Assembly (NCBI RefSeq): GCF_000517105.1
Contig: NZ_ALVT01000034.1
Span: 271,047 to 335,046, forward strand
Reading direction: 5' to 3'
Length of the DNA: 64,000 bases
Source: Fischerella sp. PCC 9605
GTDB lineage: Bacteria; Cyanobacteriota; Cyanobacteriia; Cyanobacteriales; Nostocaceae
Positions 49,385 through 57,954 of this stretch are shown here, one piece after another; positions within the stretch are counted from its first letter, which is position 1, and every line of letters begins with the position of its first letter. The notes under the pieces were generated by a model. It ran no database searches. It was not told where the DNA came from and saw only the letters and a program-made list of their open reading frames with translations. Both the position numbers and the translations under genes were made by a program.

Positions 49385-49639
49385 ATGTGCTTAGGCATAC
49401 CCGGTCAAATCATCGAAATAACAGACACTAATAACAAACTAGCAATTGTCAACGTTGCTGGTGTCAAACGTCAAGTTAATATTGCTTGTATTATTGATGA
49501 TCAACATCCTCCTGAATCTTGCGTTGGCGACTGGGTGTTAGTTCATGTTGGCTTTGCCATGAACCGCATTAACGAAAAAGAAGCAGCGGAAACATTACAG
49601 CTACTGCAAGAAATTGCAGAAGTAATGGTAACTGGTTAG
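49385..49639 (+). CDS. hypC: HypC/HupF hydrogenase maturation chaperone
   Basis: An 84-residue protein starting MCLGIPGQIIEI with the essential Cys2. GDWVLVHVGFAMNRI is the conserved middle. With HypD it carries the Fe(CN)2CO unit to HupL. AAGGAAA precedes the ATG. A heptamer repeat block (49640-49733) follows before hypD. Confidence 0.95.
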   Translation: MCLGIPGQIIEITDTNNKLAIVNVAGVKRQVNIACIIDDQHPPESCVGDWVLVHVGFAMNRINEKEAAETLQLLQEIAEVMVTG

Positions 49640-49733
49640 TGGATAGTAGTTAGTGGATAGTGGTTAACAAGTAAAAAATTAACTCCTAACTACTAACTAC
49701 TACCTACTAACTACTAACTACTACCTACTAACA
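49640..49733. repeat. TTAGTGGATAGTAG / CTAACTACTACC hairpin between hypC and hypD
   Basis: GGTTAGTGGATAGTAGTTAG pairs with CTACTAACTACTACCTACTA; the CTAACTACTAC unit recurs four or more times. Confidence 0.65.
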
Positions 49734-49738
49734 TTCAT

Positions 49739-50884
49739 ATGAAATATGTAGATGAATTTCGCGATCCTTCTAAAGCTGAGGCATTACTTTGGCAAATAGA
49801 AAAATTGTCCAACCTGTTGGGCAAGAATATCAAAATTATGGAAGTGTGCGGCGGTCATACCCATTCTATATTTAAATATGGTATTGAAGAAGTCCTACCC
49901 AAAGCAATTGAATTAATTCACGGGCCTGGTTGTCCGGTGTGCGTAATGCCAAAGGGTAGGTTAGATGATGCGATCGCGATCGCCCAAAATCCCAACGTCA
50001 TCTTTGCTACCTTTGGCGATGCAATGCGGGTTCCTGGTTCCAAAACAAGCCTGTTGCAAGCCAAAGCCCAAGGCGCAGATATTCGTATGGTGTACTCGCC
50101 ACTGGATAGTCTCAAAATCGCCAAAGAAAATCCTAACAAAGAAGTTGTATTTTTTGCCTTAGGTTTTGAAACTACAGCCCCCAGTACTGCTTTTACCATC
50201 CTACAAGCAGCAGCGGAAAATATTAATAACTTCAGCATGTTTTGCAATCACGTCCTCGTGATTCCTGCTTTAGAAGCATTGTTGGATAATCCTGATTTAC
50301 AACTAGATGGATTTGTCGGGCCTGGTCATGTCAGTATGGTAATTGGCACTGACCCTTATCAGTTTATTTCCCAACACTATCACAAGCCAATTGTGATTTC
50401 GGGATTTGAACCTTTAGACATTCTCCAATCAATTTGGATGCTGTTAAGGCAATTAGTAGAAAATCGCTGCGAGGTCGAAAACCAATATAACAGATTGGTG
50501 GAGAAGGGGGGAAATCAAATCGCGCTTACTGCTATGAATAAAGTGTTTGCAGTGCGAGAAAATTTTGATTGGCGTGGCTTGGGTGATATACCCTATTCGG
50601 GATTAAAAATTCGTCCTGAATATGCCAAGTTCGATGCAGAATTGAAGTTTACTATTCCAAATCTTAAAGTCGCCGATCATAAAGCTTGTCAGTGTGGAGA
50701 AATTCTCAAGGGTGTGTTGAAGCCTTGGCAATGCAAGGTATTTGGCACAGCTTGCACTCCAGAAACACCAATTGGAACTTGTATGGTGTCTTCTGAAGGT
50801 GCTTGTGCAGCTTATTACAAATATGGTCGCTTTTCTCAGGTGGCGAAGGATATAGGGGTTGAGAAAGAAGGAGTAGGGGTTTAG
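49739..50884 (+). CDS. hypD: HypD hydrogenase maturation Fe-S protein
   Basis: A 381-residue protein: MEVCGGHTHSIFKYG (active Cys), HGPGCPVCVMPKG, ALGFETTAPSTAF, GFVGPGHVSMVIG and the C-terminal [4Fe-4S] ligands CQCGEILKG, KVFGTACTPETPIGTCMVSS, EGACAAYYKYG. Builds the Fe(CN)2CO unit with HypC and HypE. Full length. Confidence 0.97.
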   Translation: MKYVDEFRDPSKAEALLWQIEKLSNLLGKNIKIMEVCGGHTHSIFKYGIEEVLPKAIELIHGPGCPVCVMPKGRLDDAIAIAQNPNVIFATFGDAMRVPGSKTSLLQAKAQGADIRMVYSPLDSLKIAKENPNKEVVFFALGFETTAPSTAFTILQAAAENINNFSMFCNHVLVIPALEALLDNPDLQLDGFVGPGHVSMVIGTDPYQFISQHYHKPIVISGFEPLDILQSIWMLLRQLVENRCEVENQYNRLVEKGGNQIALTAMNKVFAVRENFDWRGLGDIPYSGLKIRPEYAKFDAELKFTIPNLKVADHKACQCGEILKGVLKPWQCKVFGTACTPETPIGTCMVSSEGACAAYYKYGRFSQVAKDIGVEKEGVGV

Positions 50885-50914
50885 CGAACGGAAGAATATT
50901 TTTTTAACTAACCA

Positions 50915-50950
50915 CATAGACGCGCTAGCGGCTTCCCGCTAGGGTAGGAC
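50915..50950. repeat. Palindromic AGACGCGCTAGCGGCTTCCCGC repeat
   Basis: TAGACGCGCTAGCGGCTTCC and GCTAGGGTAGGAC: a member of the GTAGACGCGCAGCGGCTTC family, in the hypD-tautomerase gap. Confidence 0.55.
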
Positions 50951-50971
50951 ACAAAGGACACGAAGAAGATT

Positions 50972-51187
50972 ATGCCATTTATTACTGTTCAAATTGCTAA
51001 AGGTCATTCTATAGAAAAGAAACGGCAACTAGTGCAAGCAATTACTGATGCACTAGTTTCTACTATGGGTACCAAACCAGAGTGGGTGACAGTACATATC
51101 GATGAATTTGAACGGGAGAATTGGAGCGTAGGGGGTGTTTTGCATGTTGATAAACATAGTGGTAGGCACGTTGAAAAAGGTGTATAA
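50972..51187 (+). CDS. 4-oxalocrotonate tautomerase-like protein in the hyp operon
   Basis: A 71-residue tautomerase with the catalytic Pro directly after Met (MPFITVQIAKGHSIEKKRQL), VTVHIDEFERENWSVGGVL. Family members form small hexamers or trimers and move protons between carbon positions. It lies between hypD and hypE, an arrangement known in other Nostocales; its substrate and link to hydrogenase are unknown. Confidence 0.82.
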   Translation: MPFITVQIAKGHSIEKKRQLVQAITDALVSTMGTKPEWVTVHIDEFERENWSVGGVLHVDKHSGRHVEKGV

Positions 51188-51256
51188 ATCTAGTTAATTG
51201 TAGGGTGCGTTACGCTTTAGCTAACGCACCTGATTAAGCTGAATTACAATTTAAAT

Positions 51257-52360
51257 ATGAAAATTTACTCTGCTAATTCCTCCCAAAATACTCTCTTTCA
51301 AAATATCGAAAAAATCCGCCGTCGTCGGGGAAAAGTACACGATACTAACATCACTCTCGCACATGGTAGTGGTGGCAAAGCGATGCGCGATTTAATCGAT
51401 GATATTTTTGTCAGTAATTTTGATAATCCGATTCTTTCACAATTAGAAGACCAAGCAGCTTTTAATTTAGGGAGTCTCCTTGAACAGGGAGATAGACTTG
51501 CTTTCACCACTGATTCCTATGTTGTAGACCCTTTATTTTTTCCTGGCGGTGATATAGGAGAATTAGCTGTTAATGGCACTATCAATGATTTAGCAGTGAG
51601 TGGTGCTAGACCATTATATCTTACCTGTAGCGTCATTTTAGAAGAAGGATTATCAATAGAAACATTGCGACGTGTCGCTATCAGCATGAAATCTGCTGCG
51701 AATAAAGCAGGCATACAAATTGTTACTGGTGACACAAAAGTCGTGCATCGCGGTGCAGCCGATAAATTGTTTATTAATACAGCGGGTATTGGCGTAATTC
51801 GTGCAGGCGTTTCTATTTCTGCCCATAATATTCAAGCTGGAGATGTAGTAATTATTAATGGTGAATTGGGCAATCATGGCACAGCAATTTTAATTGCCCG
51901 TGGTGAATTAGCATTAGAATCTAATATTGAAAGTGATTGTCAGCCGTTACATAGTTTAGTAGAAACTATCCTTGATGTGTGTCCCGAAGTTCATGCTATG
52001 CGAGATGCTACACGCGGCGGTTTAGCCACAGTATTAAATGAATTTGCCCTCAGTTCTGATGTAGCAATCCGCCTTGATGAATCATCTATCCCAATCAGAG
52101 AAGAAGTAAAAGGCGTTTGCGAAATATTAGGTTTAGATCCCTTGTATTTGGCAAATGAAGGTAAATTAGTCGTGGTTGTAGGACGCGAACACGCTGATAC
52201 TGTCTTATCAGCAATGAAATCTCACCCAGACGGAAAAGATGCTTGTATTATCGGTGAAGTTATTTCCTCACCAGCAGGTGTTGTTTTGTTAAAAACTATT
52301 TTTGGTGCTGAACGCATTGTTGATATGCTTGTTGGCGACCAACTGCCACGAATTTGTTAG
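51257..52360 (+). CDS. hypE: HypE thiocarboxamide dehydratase
   Basis: A 367-residue AIR-synthase-like enzyme. ITLAHGSGGKAMRDLIDDIF opens the domain; FTTDSYVVDPLFFPGGDIGE and GTINDLAVSGARPLYL hold the ATP site; RDATRGGLATVLNEFA follows. The C-terminus ends LPRIC with the Cys that carries the carbamoyl/cyanide group. Start ATG 51257 gives about 25 extra residues before the core; a later start is possible. Confidence 0.96.
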   Translation: MKIYSANSSQNTLFQNIEKIRRRRGKVHDTNITLAHGSGGKAMRDLIDDIFVSNFDNPILSQLEDQAAFNLGSLLEQGDRLAFTTDSYVVDPLFFPGGDIGELAVNGTINDLAVSGARPLYLTCSVILEEGLSIETLRRVAISMKSAANKAGIQIVTGDTKVVHRGAADKLFINTAGIGVIRAGVSISAHNIQAGDVVIINGELGNHGTAILIARGELALESNIESDCQPLHSLVETILDVCPEVHAMRDATRGGLATVLNEFALSSDVAIRLDESSIPIREEVKGVCEILGLDPLYLANEGKLVVVVGREHADTVLSAMKSHPDGKDACIIGEVISSPAGVVLLKTIFGAERIVDMLVGDQLPRIC

Positions 52361-52424
52361 TTTTTATCTAAAAATTCTCACTTATTCTCCTCTGTGTTCT
52401 CTGCGCCTCTGTGGTTCATTAAAC

Positions 52425-52766
52425 ATGCACGAACTTGGCATCACACAAAATATTGTTGCAATCGTATCCGAACATGCTCGCGGTTCCAAAGTCCAACGAG
52501 TATTATTAGAAATAGGCAAACTTTCAGCCATCATGCCTGACGCTATTCGATTCTGTTTTGATATCTGTTCTCAAGGTACAGTTTTAGAAGGATCAAAATT
52601 AGAAATTTTAGAAACTCCTGGTTTGGGAAGATGTCGCCAGTGCGGTACAGAAATTCCTCTAGAACAGCCTTTTGGGATGTGTAATTGTGGCAGCTTACAA
52701 ATAGATTTAATAGCTGGTGAAGAACTAAAAATTAAAGAAATAGAAATAGAGGAACTATGTGTATAA
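52425..52766 (+). CDS. hypA: HypA nickel-insertion protein
   Basis: 113 residues from ATG 52425 (MHELGITQNIVAIVSEHARG); His2 is the nickel ligand. The zinc site is seen as CRQCGTEIP and FGMCNCGSLQ, the second pair being C-x-C instead of the usual C-x2-C. Works with HypB to load Ni into HupL. The leader contains the repeat CTCTGCGCCTCTGTGGTTCA. Overlaps hypB by 10 bases. Confidence 0.93.
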   Translation: MHELGITQNIVAIVSEHARGSKVQRVLLEIGKLSAIMPDAIRFCFDICSQGTVLEGSKLEILETPGLGRCRQCGTEIPLEQPFGMCNCGSLQIDLIAGEELKIKEIEIEELCV

Positions 52767-53611
52767 CCTGCGGTTGTTCTGATGGTAATGCTAAAATTGC
52801 TAATCTGGAGACGGGTGAAGCAGTGACAATTAATTCCAACGGTAATAGTCCTCACACTCACACCCTACCAGATGGCACTGTCATTACCCACTCTCACACT
52901 CACGATCATATCCACGACGAAGCATCACAAATTCACGCCAAAATACATAGCACAACTATATCTTTAGAACAGGATATCCTAGCAAAAAATAACCTGATAG
53001 CTGCCCAAAATCGCGGATGGTTTAAAGGTCGAAATATCCTGGCATTAAATCTCATGAGTTCTCCTGGTGCAGGGAAAACCACCCTCTTAACTCGTACCAT
53101 CAATGATTTAAAGGATCAATTAACTATCAGTGTCATTGAAGGCGACCAAGAAACTATTAATGATGCAAAAAAAATTCAAGCGACAGGCTGTAAGGTTGTA
53201 CAAATCAACACAGGTACAGGCTGTCATCTTGATGCAACAATGATAGAAAGAGGATTGCAAAAACTGAATCCGCCGCTAGATTCAGTGGTGATGATTGAGA
53301 ATGTTGGTAATCTGGTTTGTCCAGCTTTATTTGATTTAGGAGAAAACCTGAAAGTGGTGATTCTCTCTGTTACCGAAGGAGAAGATAAGCCGATCAAATA
53401 CCCTCATATGTTCCGTGCTAGTGAGATAATGGTTCTCACTAAAATTGATTTGTTGCCTTATGTGCAGTTTGACGTAGAAAAGTGTATAGAATATGCCCAC
53501 CAGGTCAATCCTCACATTCAGATTTTTCAAGTTTCAGCATTGACTGGAACTGGGTTAGAAAATTGGTATGAATGGTTAACACAAAAGGTAGCAAATTTGT
53601 CTACTATTTGA
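52757..53611 (+). CDS. hypB: HypB GTPase, nickel chaperone
   Basis: A 284-residue GTPase. N-terminal metal motif MCITCGCSD; a His-rich stretch (residues about 34-70: HTHTLPDGTVITHSHTHDHI) can store nickel; P-loop NLMSSPGAGKTTLLTRTI; DxxG-type EGDQET; base motif LTKIDLLPY. Supplies Ni for HupL with HypA. Last gene of the hyp operon. Confidence 0.96.
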   Translation: MCITCGCSDGNAKIANLETGEAVTINSNGNSPHTHTLPDGTVITHSHTHDHIHDEASQIHAKIHSTTISLEQDILAKNNLIAAQNRGWFKGRNILALNLMSSPGAGKTTLLTRTINDLKDQLTISVIEGDQETINDAKKIQATGCKVVQINTGTGCHLDATMIERGLQKLNPPLDSVVMIENVGNLVCPALFDLGENLKVVILSVTEGEDKPIKYPHMFRASEIMVLTKIDLLPYVQFDVEKCIEYAHQVNPHIQIFQVSALTGTGLENWYEWLTQKVANLSTI

Positions 53612-53830
53612 AATTCAAATATTACACTTAAGTCATGAAATTTAGTGACATTTTCAAAGATGAAAACAGATTTTATATTATCTATGACTTACCAATAAGG
53701 AAAAGACTAATACTCCACCACACTAATTTTGATAGGTTTGTAGTGAGCGGCTCTAGCCCTCATTTAAGCAGCAAGCGTGCTTACTACAAACTTCCTTAGC
53801 CTGTCATAATCTTTGTGGCAGACTACTAAT

Positions 53831-54232
53831 TCAGATCTTGCCTTCCACATCGGCAATAAATGAAGGTTGCTGTGAACTAGGAGTTGGCGAATCGCCTCGC
53901 CGTTTCTTGCTGCGCTGGTTTTTAGGAACTCCTCCCGCCATGCCGTATTCTACACTGCTTTTGCCATATCGAGTTGCAACTCCCATCAGCATATGCTCTG
54001 CCATATCTGCCAACTCGCGCTCTGTTTGCAGCATTTCATGGTACAACTTATCCAAGTTGGAAAGCGCACTGTTGTATGCATTCTCTCTCGTTCGCATCGT
54101 CTCGATTAGAGTGGAGAAGGCAGATAGGGTGAGTCCATTGCCTACATCTAAGTTCGGATCAATTGAGTTCATGCTAGCCGCACGACGCACTGCTCTTTCT
54201 AATACTTTAGAGCTTCTTTTTTGACGACCCAT
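53831..54232 (-). CDS. Hypothetical protein, 133 residues
   Basis: A basic protein (MGRQKRSSKVLERAVRRAAS) with a central helical, coiled-coil-like part (TLIETMRTRENAYNSALSNL, YHEMLQTERELADMAEHML) and a polar tail (NQRSKKRRGDSPTPSSQQPS). It resembles short cyanobacterial proteins often found near mobile DNA; function unknown. Convergent with hypB. Confidence 0.6.
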   Translation of the reverse strand: MGRQKRSSKVLERAVRRAASMNSIDPNLDVGNGLTLSAFSTLIETMRTRENAYNSALSNLDKLYHEMLQTERELADMAEHMLMGVATRYGKSSVEYGMAGGVPKNQRSKKRRGDSPTPSSQQPSFIADVEGKI

Positions 54233-54455
54233 AATCTACACCTTTTAATACAGTACGGTTAATATTATTTACCTTAAAAAACTTCCGTATTGATCGGCAT
54301 TAGAGTATTTCGGCAAATCTGCAATGGCTTTTGATACAAAGCGTCGCGATCGTGAGTGCGATAATTACTGATATGAGTTAACAAACAGGTAAGTTGAGCA
54401 AGTGATCTGTCGTTTACTTGCGGAAAACACCAAAATGAGTGCGCGATCTACCGAA
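54233..54455. other. Spacer
   Basis: No gene recognised; 54402 is the first ATG of an open frame through the tandem repeat that follows. Confidence 0.4.
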
Positions 54456-54610
54456 ATGAGAAAGCAATTAGGCTTTTTGAGTAAGCAATATGCCTTTTTG
54501 CCTGCGGAAAATACTAAAATGAGAAAGCAATTAGGCTTTTTGAGTAAGCAATATGCCTTTTTGCTTGCGAAAAACACCAAAATGAGAAAGCAATTAGGCT
54601 TTTTGAGAAC
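54456..54610. repeat. 63-bp tandem repeat, about 2.5 copies
   Basis: Unit start ATGAGAAAGCAATTAGGCTT occurs at 54456, 54519 and 54582, an exact 63-base period. It is open in the + strand from 54402 to 54692 (repeated TKMRKQLGFLSKQYAFL) and also in the minus strand over 54365-54580 (KKAYCLLKKPNCFLI). A small repeat protein or a noncoding repeat are both possible. Confidence 0.7.
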
Positions 54611-54729
54611 TCATTTAAGCATTTTGCTTACTAAATCAACTGGATCTATTTTCCACATGCAGCGATCAGTTATGGCGATCGCAAAAATCTAAAAACAAAA
54701 GTATAATTTAAAACAGTATAAAACTGTGG

Positions 54730-54858
54730 ATGGGTAAAGGATGCAGACGATTCAGTTGCAAGCAAGAGGGGGAAGATCCAACTACAGCCTCTCTTGAGCT
54801 AAAAGTAGTGGGGGCAGATTTTGAAATTGTCTGCGATCGCTGTTTAGTTAGGGAATGA
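54730..54858 (+). CDS. Possible 42-residue Cys-containing small protein
   Basis: ATG 54730 to TGA 54856-54858. MGKGCRRFSCKQEGEDPTTA then LKVVGADFEIVCDRCLVRE. Four Cys in C-x4-C and C-x2-C spacing suggest a small zinc-binding protein, and the second half looks like coding sequence. No clear RBS. Low confidence. Confidence 0.25.
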   Translation: MGKGCRRFSCKQEGEDPTTASLELKVVGADFEIVCDRCLVRE

Positions 54859-55212
54859 GTTTGGCTCAATCCTTTTGCTACCGAGTTTGGGTCAAACTAT
54901 GATGTGACAGTGATGGTTCAGGCTGCATATAAGGATCTATGGTCAAAGATAATAGCCTTGCTACAATCCAAATATTTATGCAGAGAGATTGCCTAAACTG
55001 TTCCCATGAGGAGCACAAATCATCTACGTCACAGAAAATCTGGGTGATATCGAGGCGAGATACAATAGTGGACATCGCTGAGACACCTTGCTTATTTTTG
55101 CTTTTATTACAGTCGAGCGCCTTTTTTTGTGCCATTTTCAACCCGTCGAACTCACGCTATTGAAGGTTGGCTCAATGTTGCTAACAGCAATTTGATACGA
55201 TTAACAAAATGG
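54859..55212. other. Spacer without recognised gene
   Basis: About 350 bases; open stretches on both strands (54878-55163) have no family resemblance. Nothing else seen. Confidence 0.35.
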
Positions 55213-55366
55213 CTGATCGCCTACAACCTAACTTAAGCGATCGCAAAACTAGTAGATTATGCAACTCTGCGTAAACCAAGCGCGATCGCTATCCAGTAGA
55301 TTTTATTACAGAAAGCGATCGCCTACCCAACTTAAGCGATCGCAAAACTAGCAGATTATGCAAACC
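55213..55366. repeat. HIP1-centred repeats left of the toxin-antitoxin pair
   Basis: AACTTAAGCGATCGCAAAAC followed by TAGTAGATTATGCAA occurs at 55230 and again near 55330. GCGATCGCTATCCAGTAGAT and TTTTATTACAGAAAGCGATC at 55283 recur at 56135-56180 on the other side of the gene pair. Confidence 0.65.
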
Positions 55367-55385
55367 TCCCGGCAATACTTCCATT

Positions 55386-55721
55386 TCATACAAATTCGAC
55401 ACGTCCCACCATCTCTTCAGGTGTCATCACCTCATAAATCAAAACCAAGGTTTCAATGATTTCACCAATGGAACGAGTCCCTTTCTTGCAGTAAGTAATG
55501 CCAGGATGATCAAGCTTAGAACTTGCAATAATAAAAAAATCTGCATCTTGGGTGAACAATACTCGCTGTGTTTTCTGAATAAAGGCTAACTGGACTTCAT
55601 CGGTTTGGGTGCGTAATTCCACATCATTGGTTGTTGTGACATCAATTCCATAACGGCGCAAGCCCAGCGCGATCGCCGGATCGACATTTTCATCCAGATG
55701 AAAGCGAATTCGTTCACTCAT
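55386..55721 (-). CDS. DUF5615 PIN-like protein (toxin-like)
   Basis: About 111 residues from ATG 55719-55721 (MSERIRFHLDENVDPAIALG). LDENVDP and TQDADFFIIA carry the acidic residues of the PIN-like DUF5615 fold, a putative ribonuclease. It overlaps the upstream DUF433 gene by eight bases, the usual arrangement of this toxin-antitoxin-like pair. The first codons come from the upstream gene's end region. Confidence 0.82.
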   Translation of the reverse strand: MSERIRFHLDENVDPAIALGLRRYGIDVTTTNDVELRTQTDEVQLAFIQKTQRVLFTQDADFFIIASSKLDHPGITYCKKGTRSIGEIIETLVLIYEVMTPEEMVGRVEFV

Positions 55722-56025
55722 TCCGCAACTGTCTGAGTTTCTCTTGAAGACGCGAGGGATGATTTTGCTTGAGTACCTCAACTAACTCATCCTCTTGTGC
55801 TGTGCGGCGATCAATTTCGTCTCGGTGATCGAAGTAATAAGCCATTGCTGCATAAACGGATGCCAGCGATAGGTCATACTTACCAGCAATCTCTACCAAT
55901 GAATACCCCTGCTTTAAATGCATCACCGCTACATCCTCTACAGCAATGCGGGTACCGACAATGCGAGGCTTTCCACTCCGCACATCAGAAGCGATCTCAA
56001 TATGCTCCCGACTGACTAACTGCAT
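55714..56025 (-). CDS. DUF433 antitoxin-like protein
   Basis: A 103-residue protein: HIEIASDVRSGKPRIVGTRI, AVEDVAVMHLKQGYSLVEIA, GKYDLSLASVYAAMAYYFDH is the DUF433 winged-helix DNA-binding pattern. It likely binds and restrains the DUF5615 protein and represses the pair's promoter. First gene of the two-gene unit. Confidence 0.85.
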   Translation of the reverse strand: MQLVSREHIEIASDVRSGKPRIVGTRIAVEDVAVMHLKQGYSLVEIAGKYDLSLASVYAAMAYYFDHRDEIDRRTAQEDELVEVLKQNHPSRLQEKLRQLRNE

Positions 56026-56132
56026 TGGTAAATTTTCCAGGTCTGTTCAATAATTTAATCATATACAGTTGTCCTGGCTCTGACAAAGTTATATATGGAA
56101 CCAGACCAGCAGAATCTCTGTTTGACCAACCT

Positions 56133-56204
56133 GGGCGATCGCTATCCAATAGGTTTTATTACAGAAAGCGATCGCCTAAAACCTAACTTAAGCAATCGCG
56201 CTTG
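56133..56204. repeat. HIP1-centred repeat right of the toxin-antitoxin pair
   Basis: GGCGATCGCTATCCAATAGG, TTTTATTACAGAAAGCGATC and ACCTAACTTAAGCAATCGCG match the unit at 55205-55366 with few changes. Confidence 0.65.
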
Positions 56205-56254
56205 GTAATCAACATACAGTTGCTTATATTTTGTCGCTAAGAAAGAATCGACTA

Positions 56255-56623
56255 TTACAGCCAATCTCGATAAGCCGAAATTTCATTGACACTAATTTCA
56301 AACGGCATCCCCTTACCAAATGGAGGATGAACGCGAATTTTAGTGTCACTGCTAAATTTTTCTAGCTTATTCCCTATTTGCAGAATATTGTTGACGATAT
56401 GCCAGTAAGTTACTATGTCTGGGCAGTCAATTACTAACTTCATACTGCTACCATCTGTGGTGAGATACCACTGACAATTCGACAATAATACTTGGGTAAT
56501 GCGATCGCACGCTTGAAAAAAGCACGCACCAATCGACTGTTCTAGTTCCAGATGCAGCATTCTATCTTGTGGCGTCACCTGGTTCGGTGGCATATCATCT
56601 GGATGCAAGAAGGGTTTTTTCAT
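56255..56623 (-). CDS. Unknown 122-residue protein, paralogue of the gene at 29681
   Basis: Same length as the 29681 product and clearly related along its whole length: MKKPFLHPDDMPPNQVTPQD, FFQACDRITQVLLSNCQWYL, TKIRVHPPFGKGMPFEISVN, EISAYRDWL. No known domain; probably a small soluble alpha/beta protein. It lies between hyp/TA genes and nifB. Two copies near nif/hup suggest a role linked to nitrogen-fixing cells (inference). Confidence 0.75.
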   Translation of the reverse strand: MKKPFLHPDDMPPNQVTPQDRMLHLELEQSIGACFFQACDRITQVLLSNCQWYLTTDGSSMKLVIDCPDIVTYWHIVNNILQIGNKLEKFSSDTKIRVHPPFGKGMPFEISVNEISAYRDWL

Positions 56624-56649
56624 GATACTAGCCCTTTCTTTAATATTTG

Positions 56650-56882
56650 TTAGTGGTTAGTAGATAGTAGTTAGTAGTTAATTTTTTAACTATCAACTAC
56701 TAACCCTTCGGGTTCGCCAGTCGCTCATGGAGGGAACCACGGCGACGGCGCTTAAAGTTCGGACGCTCTTTCCGAACACGCGCCTCCTCTATGTGCGGAC
56801 GCAGGTTCCGCACCCGCGCCTCCCCATAGACGCGCAGCGGCTTCCCAATAGGGTAGACCGCGCTGGCTCACCACTAACTACT
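56650..56882. repeat. Composite repeat block: heptamers plus GC-rich element
   Basis: TTAGTGGTTAGTAGATAGTA arms flank a GC-rich core with CGCTCATGGAGGGAACCACG, CTCTATGTGCGGACGCAGGT and CATAGACGCGCAGCGGCTTC. 56787-56823 is identical in inverse to 11765-11801 in the fdxN-nifS spacer. Confidence 0.7.
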
Positions 56883-56890
56883 AACTATTT

Positions 56891-57150
56891 TCAGACATAA
56901 TTCTGCACTTCTTGATTGTAGCGTGTCAAACTTTCTAGGTTTTTTTGCAAATCAAAAGCTGAGGGTTTTAGCGCCAGTGCGTCCAGATTTAATTCATCCT
57001 GAAATCTTTTGATTTTGTCGCGACAAGTTGCTACGTCACCAATAGAGGATGTTTGAAAAGTAATTTTTTATGCTAGCCGCCTCACCATGATGCGTATCAT
57101 TAGCCACATAAATAAATGCTTCTGAGGTGACAGGCACTGAAGTTCAGCAA
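56891..57150 (-). pseudogene. Relic of a luciferase-like (LLM) monooxygenase
   Basis: On the minus strand 57060 to 56891 reads SIGDVATCRDKIKRFQDELN, LDALALKPSAFDLQKNLESL and TRYNQEVQNYV-stop, the usual C-terminal pattern of LLM flavin monooxygenases (IG-P--V-D-I--F). Further upstream SEAFIYVANDTHHGEAASIK continues the resemblance after a shift. Only the end of the gene remains. Confidence 0.5.
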
Positions 57151-57264
57151 GAACTATCTTCTACGATGTTTTGCAAGTTATTCTCATTTTTAAGCCTCCA
57201 GAGTTTCCATAACTCACTCAGAGTCAGGCTTATTCAAACCTCAGACCTTTATTTCCTCTCCAAT

Positions 57265-57911
57265 AATTAAAAAAAATTAAATCGCATTTTTTATCAAAAA
57301 AAAAGTGATATGTTGGATACAGAATTGAATTTCGCAACTTTCTGGAGTAGCTCTCTGTAAGCTACTCCAGATTTCTAAATCTAAAACCCTACCAAAGTTA
57401 GTGCTTTAGGCTGTTTGAAATGAGCCTGTGAGTGCAACTTAAAACAGGACTAAAAAAAGTCCAATTGACCTGGAAATGCTTGCTATGACTGAGTTTGGGT
57501 TGAGTACAAAAAGACTTGTACCCTTCTCCATAAATACTTGTACTTCCACCTCAAAATACTAGTACCCCTACCCAAAAAGATTTTTTAATTCTTCATAAAG
57601 CCCTGCGAGTCTGGGTTTAAAATTTTGAGTACAAACTTAATAAATCTAATAAATCTTATCCAGATAGCATTGTCAGCCCCCTTACTATTGGCTGATATAA
57701 AACATATATCGCCAATCACTTGACGCACCAATCAAGGAGCGATAAGTGAGTGGAGGGATGAGATAGCACCATGCCCCTGTGAACGAAGTCGCGGCTGTCA
57801 GCGCAAAATCCACCCACATCTTGTGCATGACACACACCAGCCAAGAAAATTGGGTTAATAGCCTACCCCGAACCCCGGTAGGCAACGCTAAAAACAGACG
57901 CGGCTTCCATT
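57265..57911 (+). repeat. Direct repeat, copy B left arm: nifB upstream region
   Basis: Counterpart of 10341-11040, with the same GTAC-rich arrays and the block AACATATATCGCCAATCACT and CAATCAAGGAGCGATAAGTG. Here it leads into the intact nifB. It also holds the CTACCCCGAACCCCGGTAGG stretch present in copy A. Confidence 0.85.
57502..57661 (+). promoter_or_regulatory. Candidate regulatory array upstream of intact nifB
   Basis: GAGTACAAAAAGACTTGTAC, ATACTTGTACTTCC and ATACTAGTACCCC, then GAGTACAAAC 125 bases after the first GAGTAC. Conserved with copy A (10576-10735), which supports function. Binding of CnfR is a suggestion from position. Confidence 0.45.
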
Positions 57912-57954
57912 CCTGGCTTCAACGATGCCTAGTTGCGGTTTTTTGGAGCAGGCT

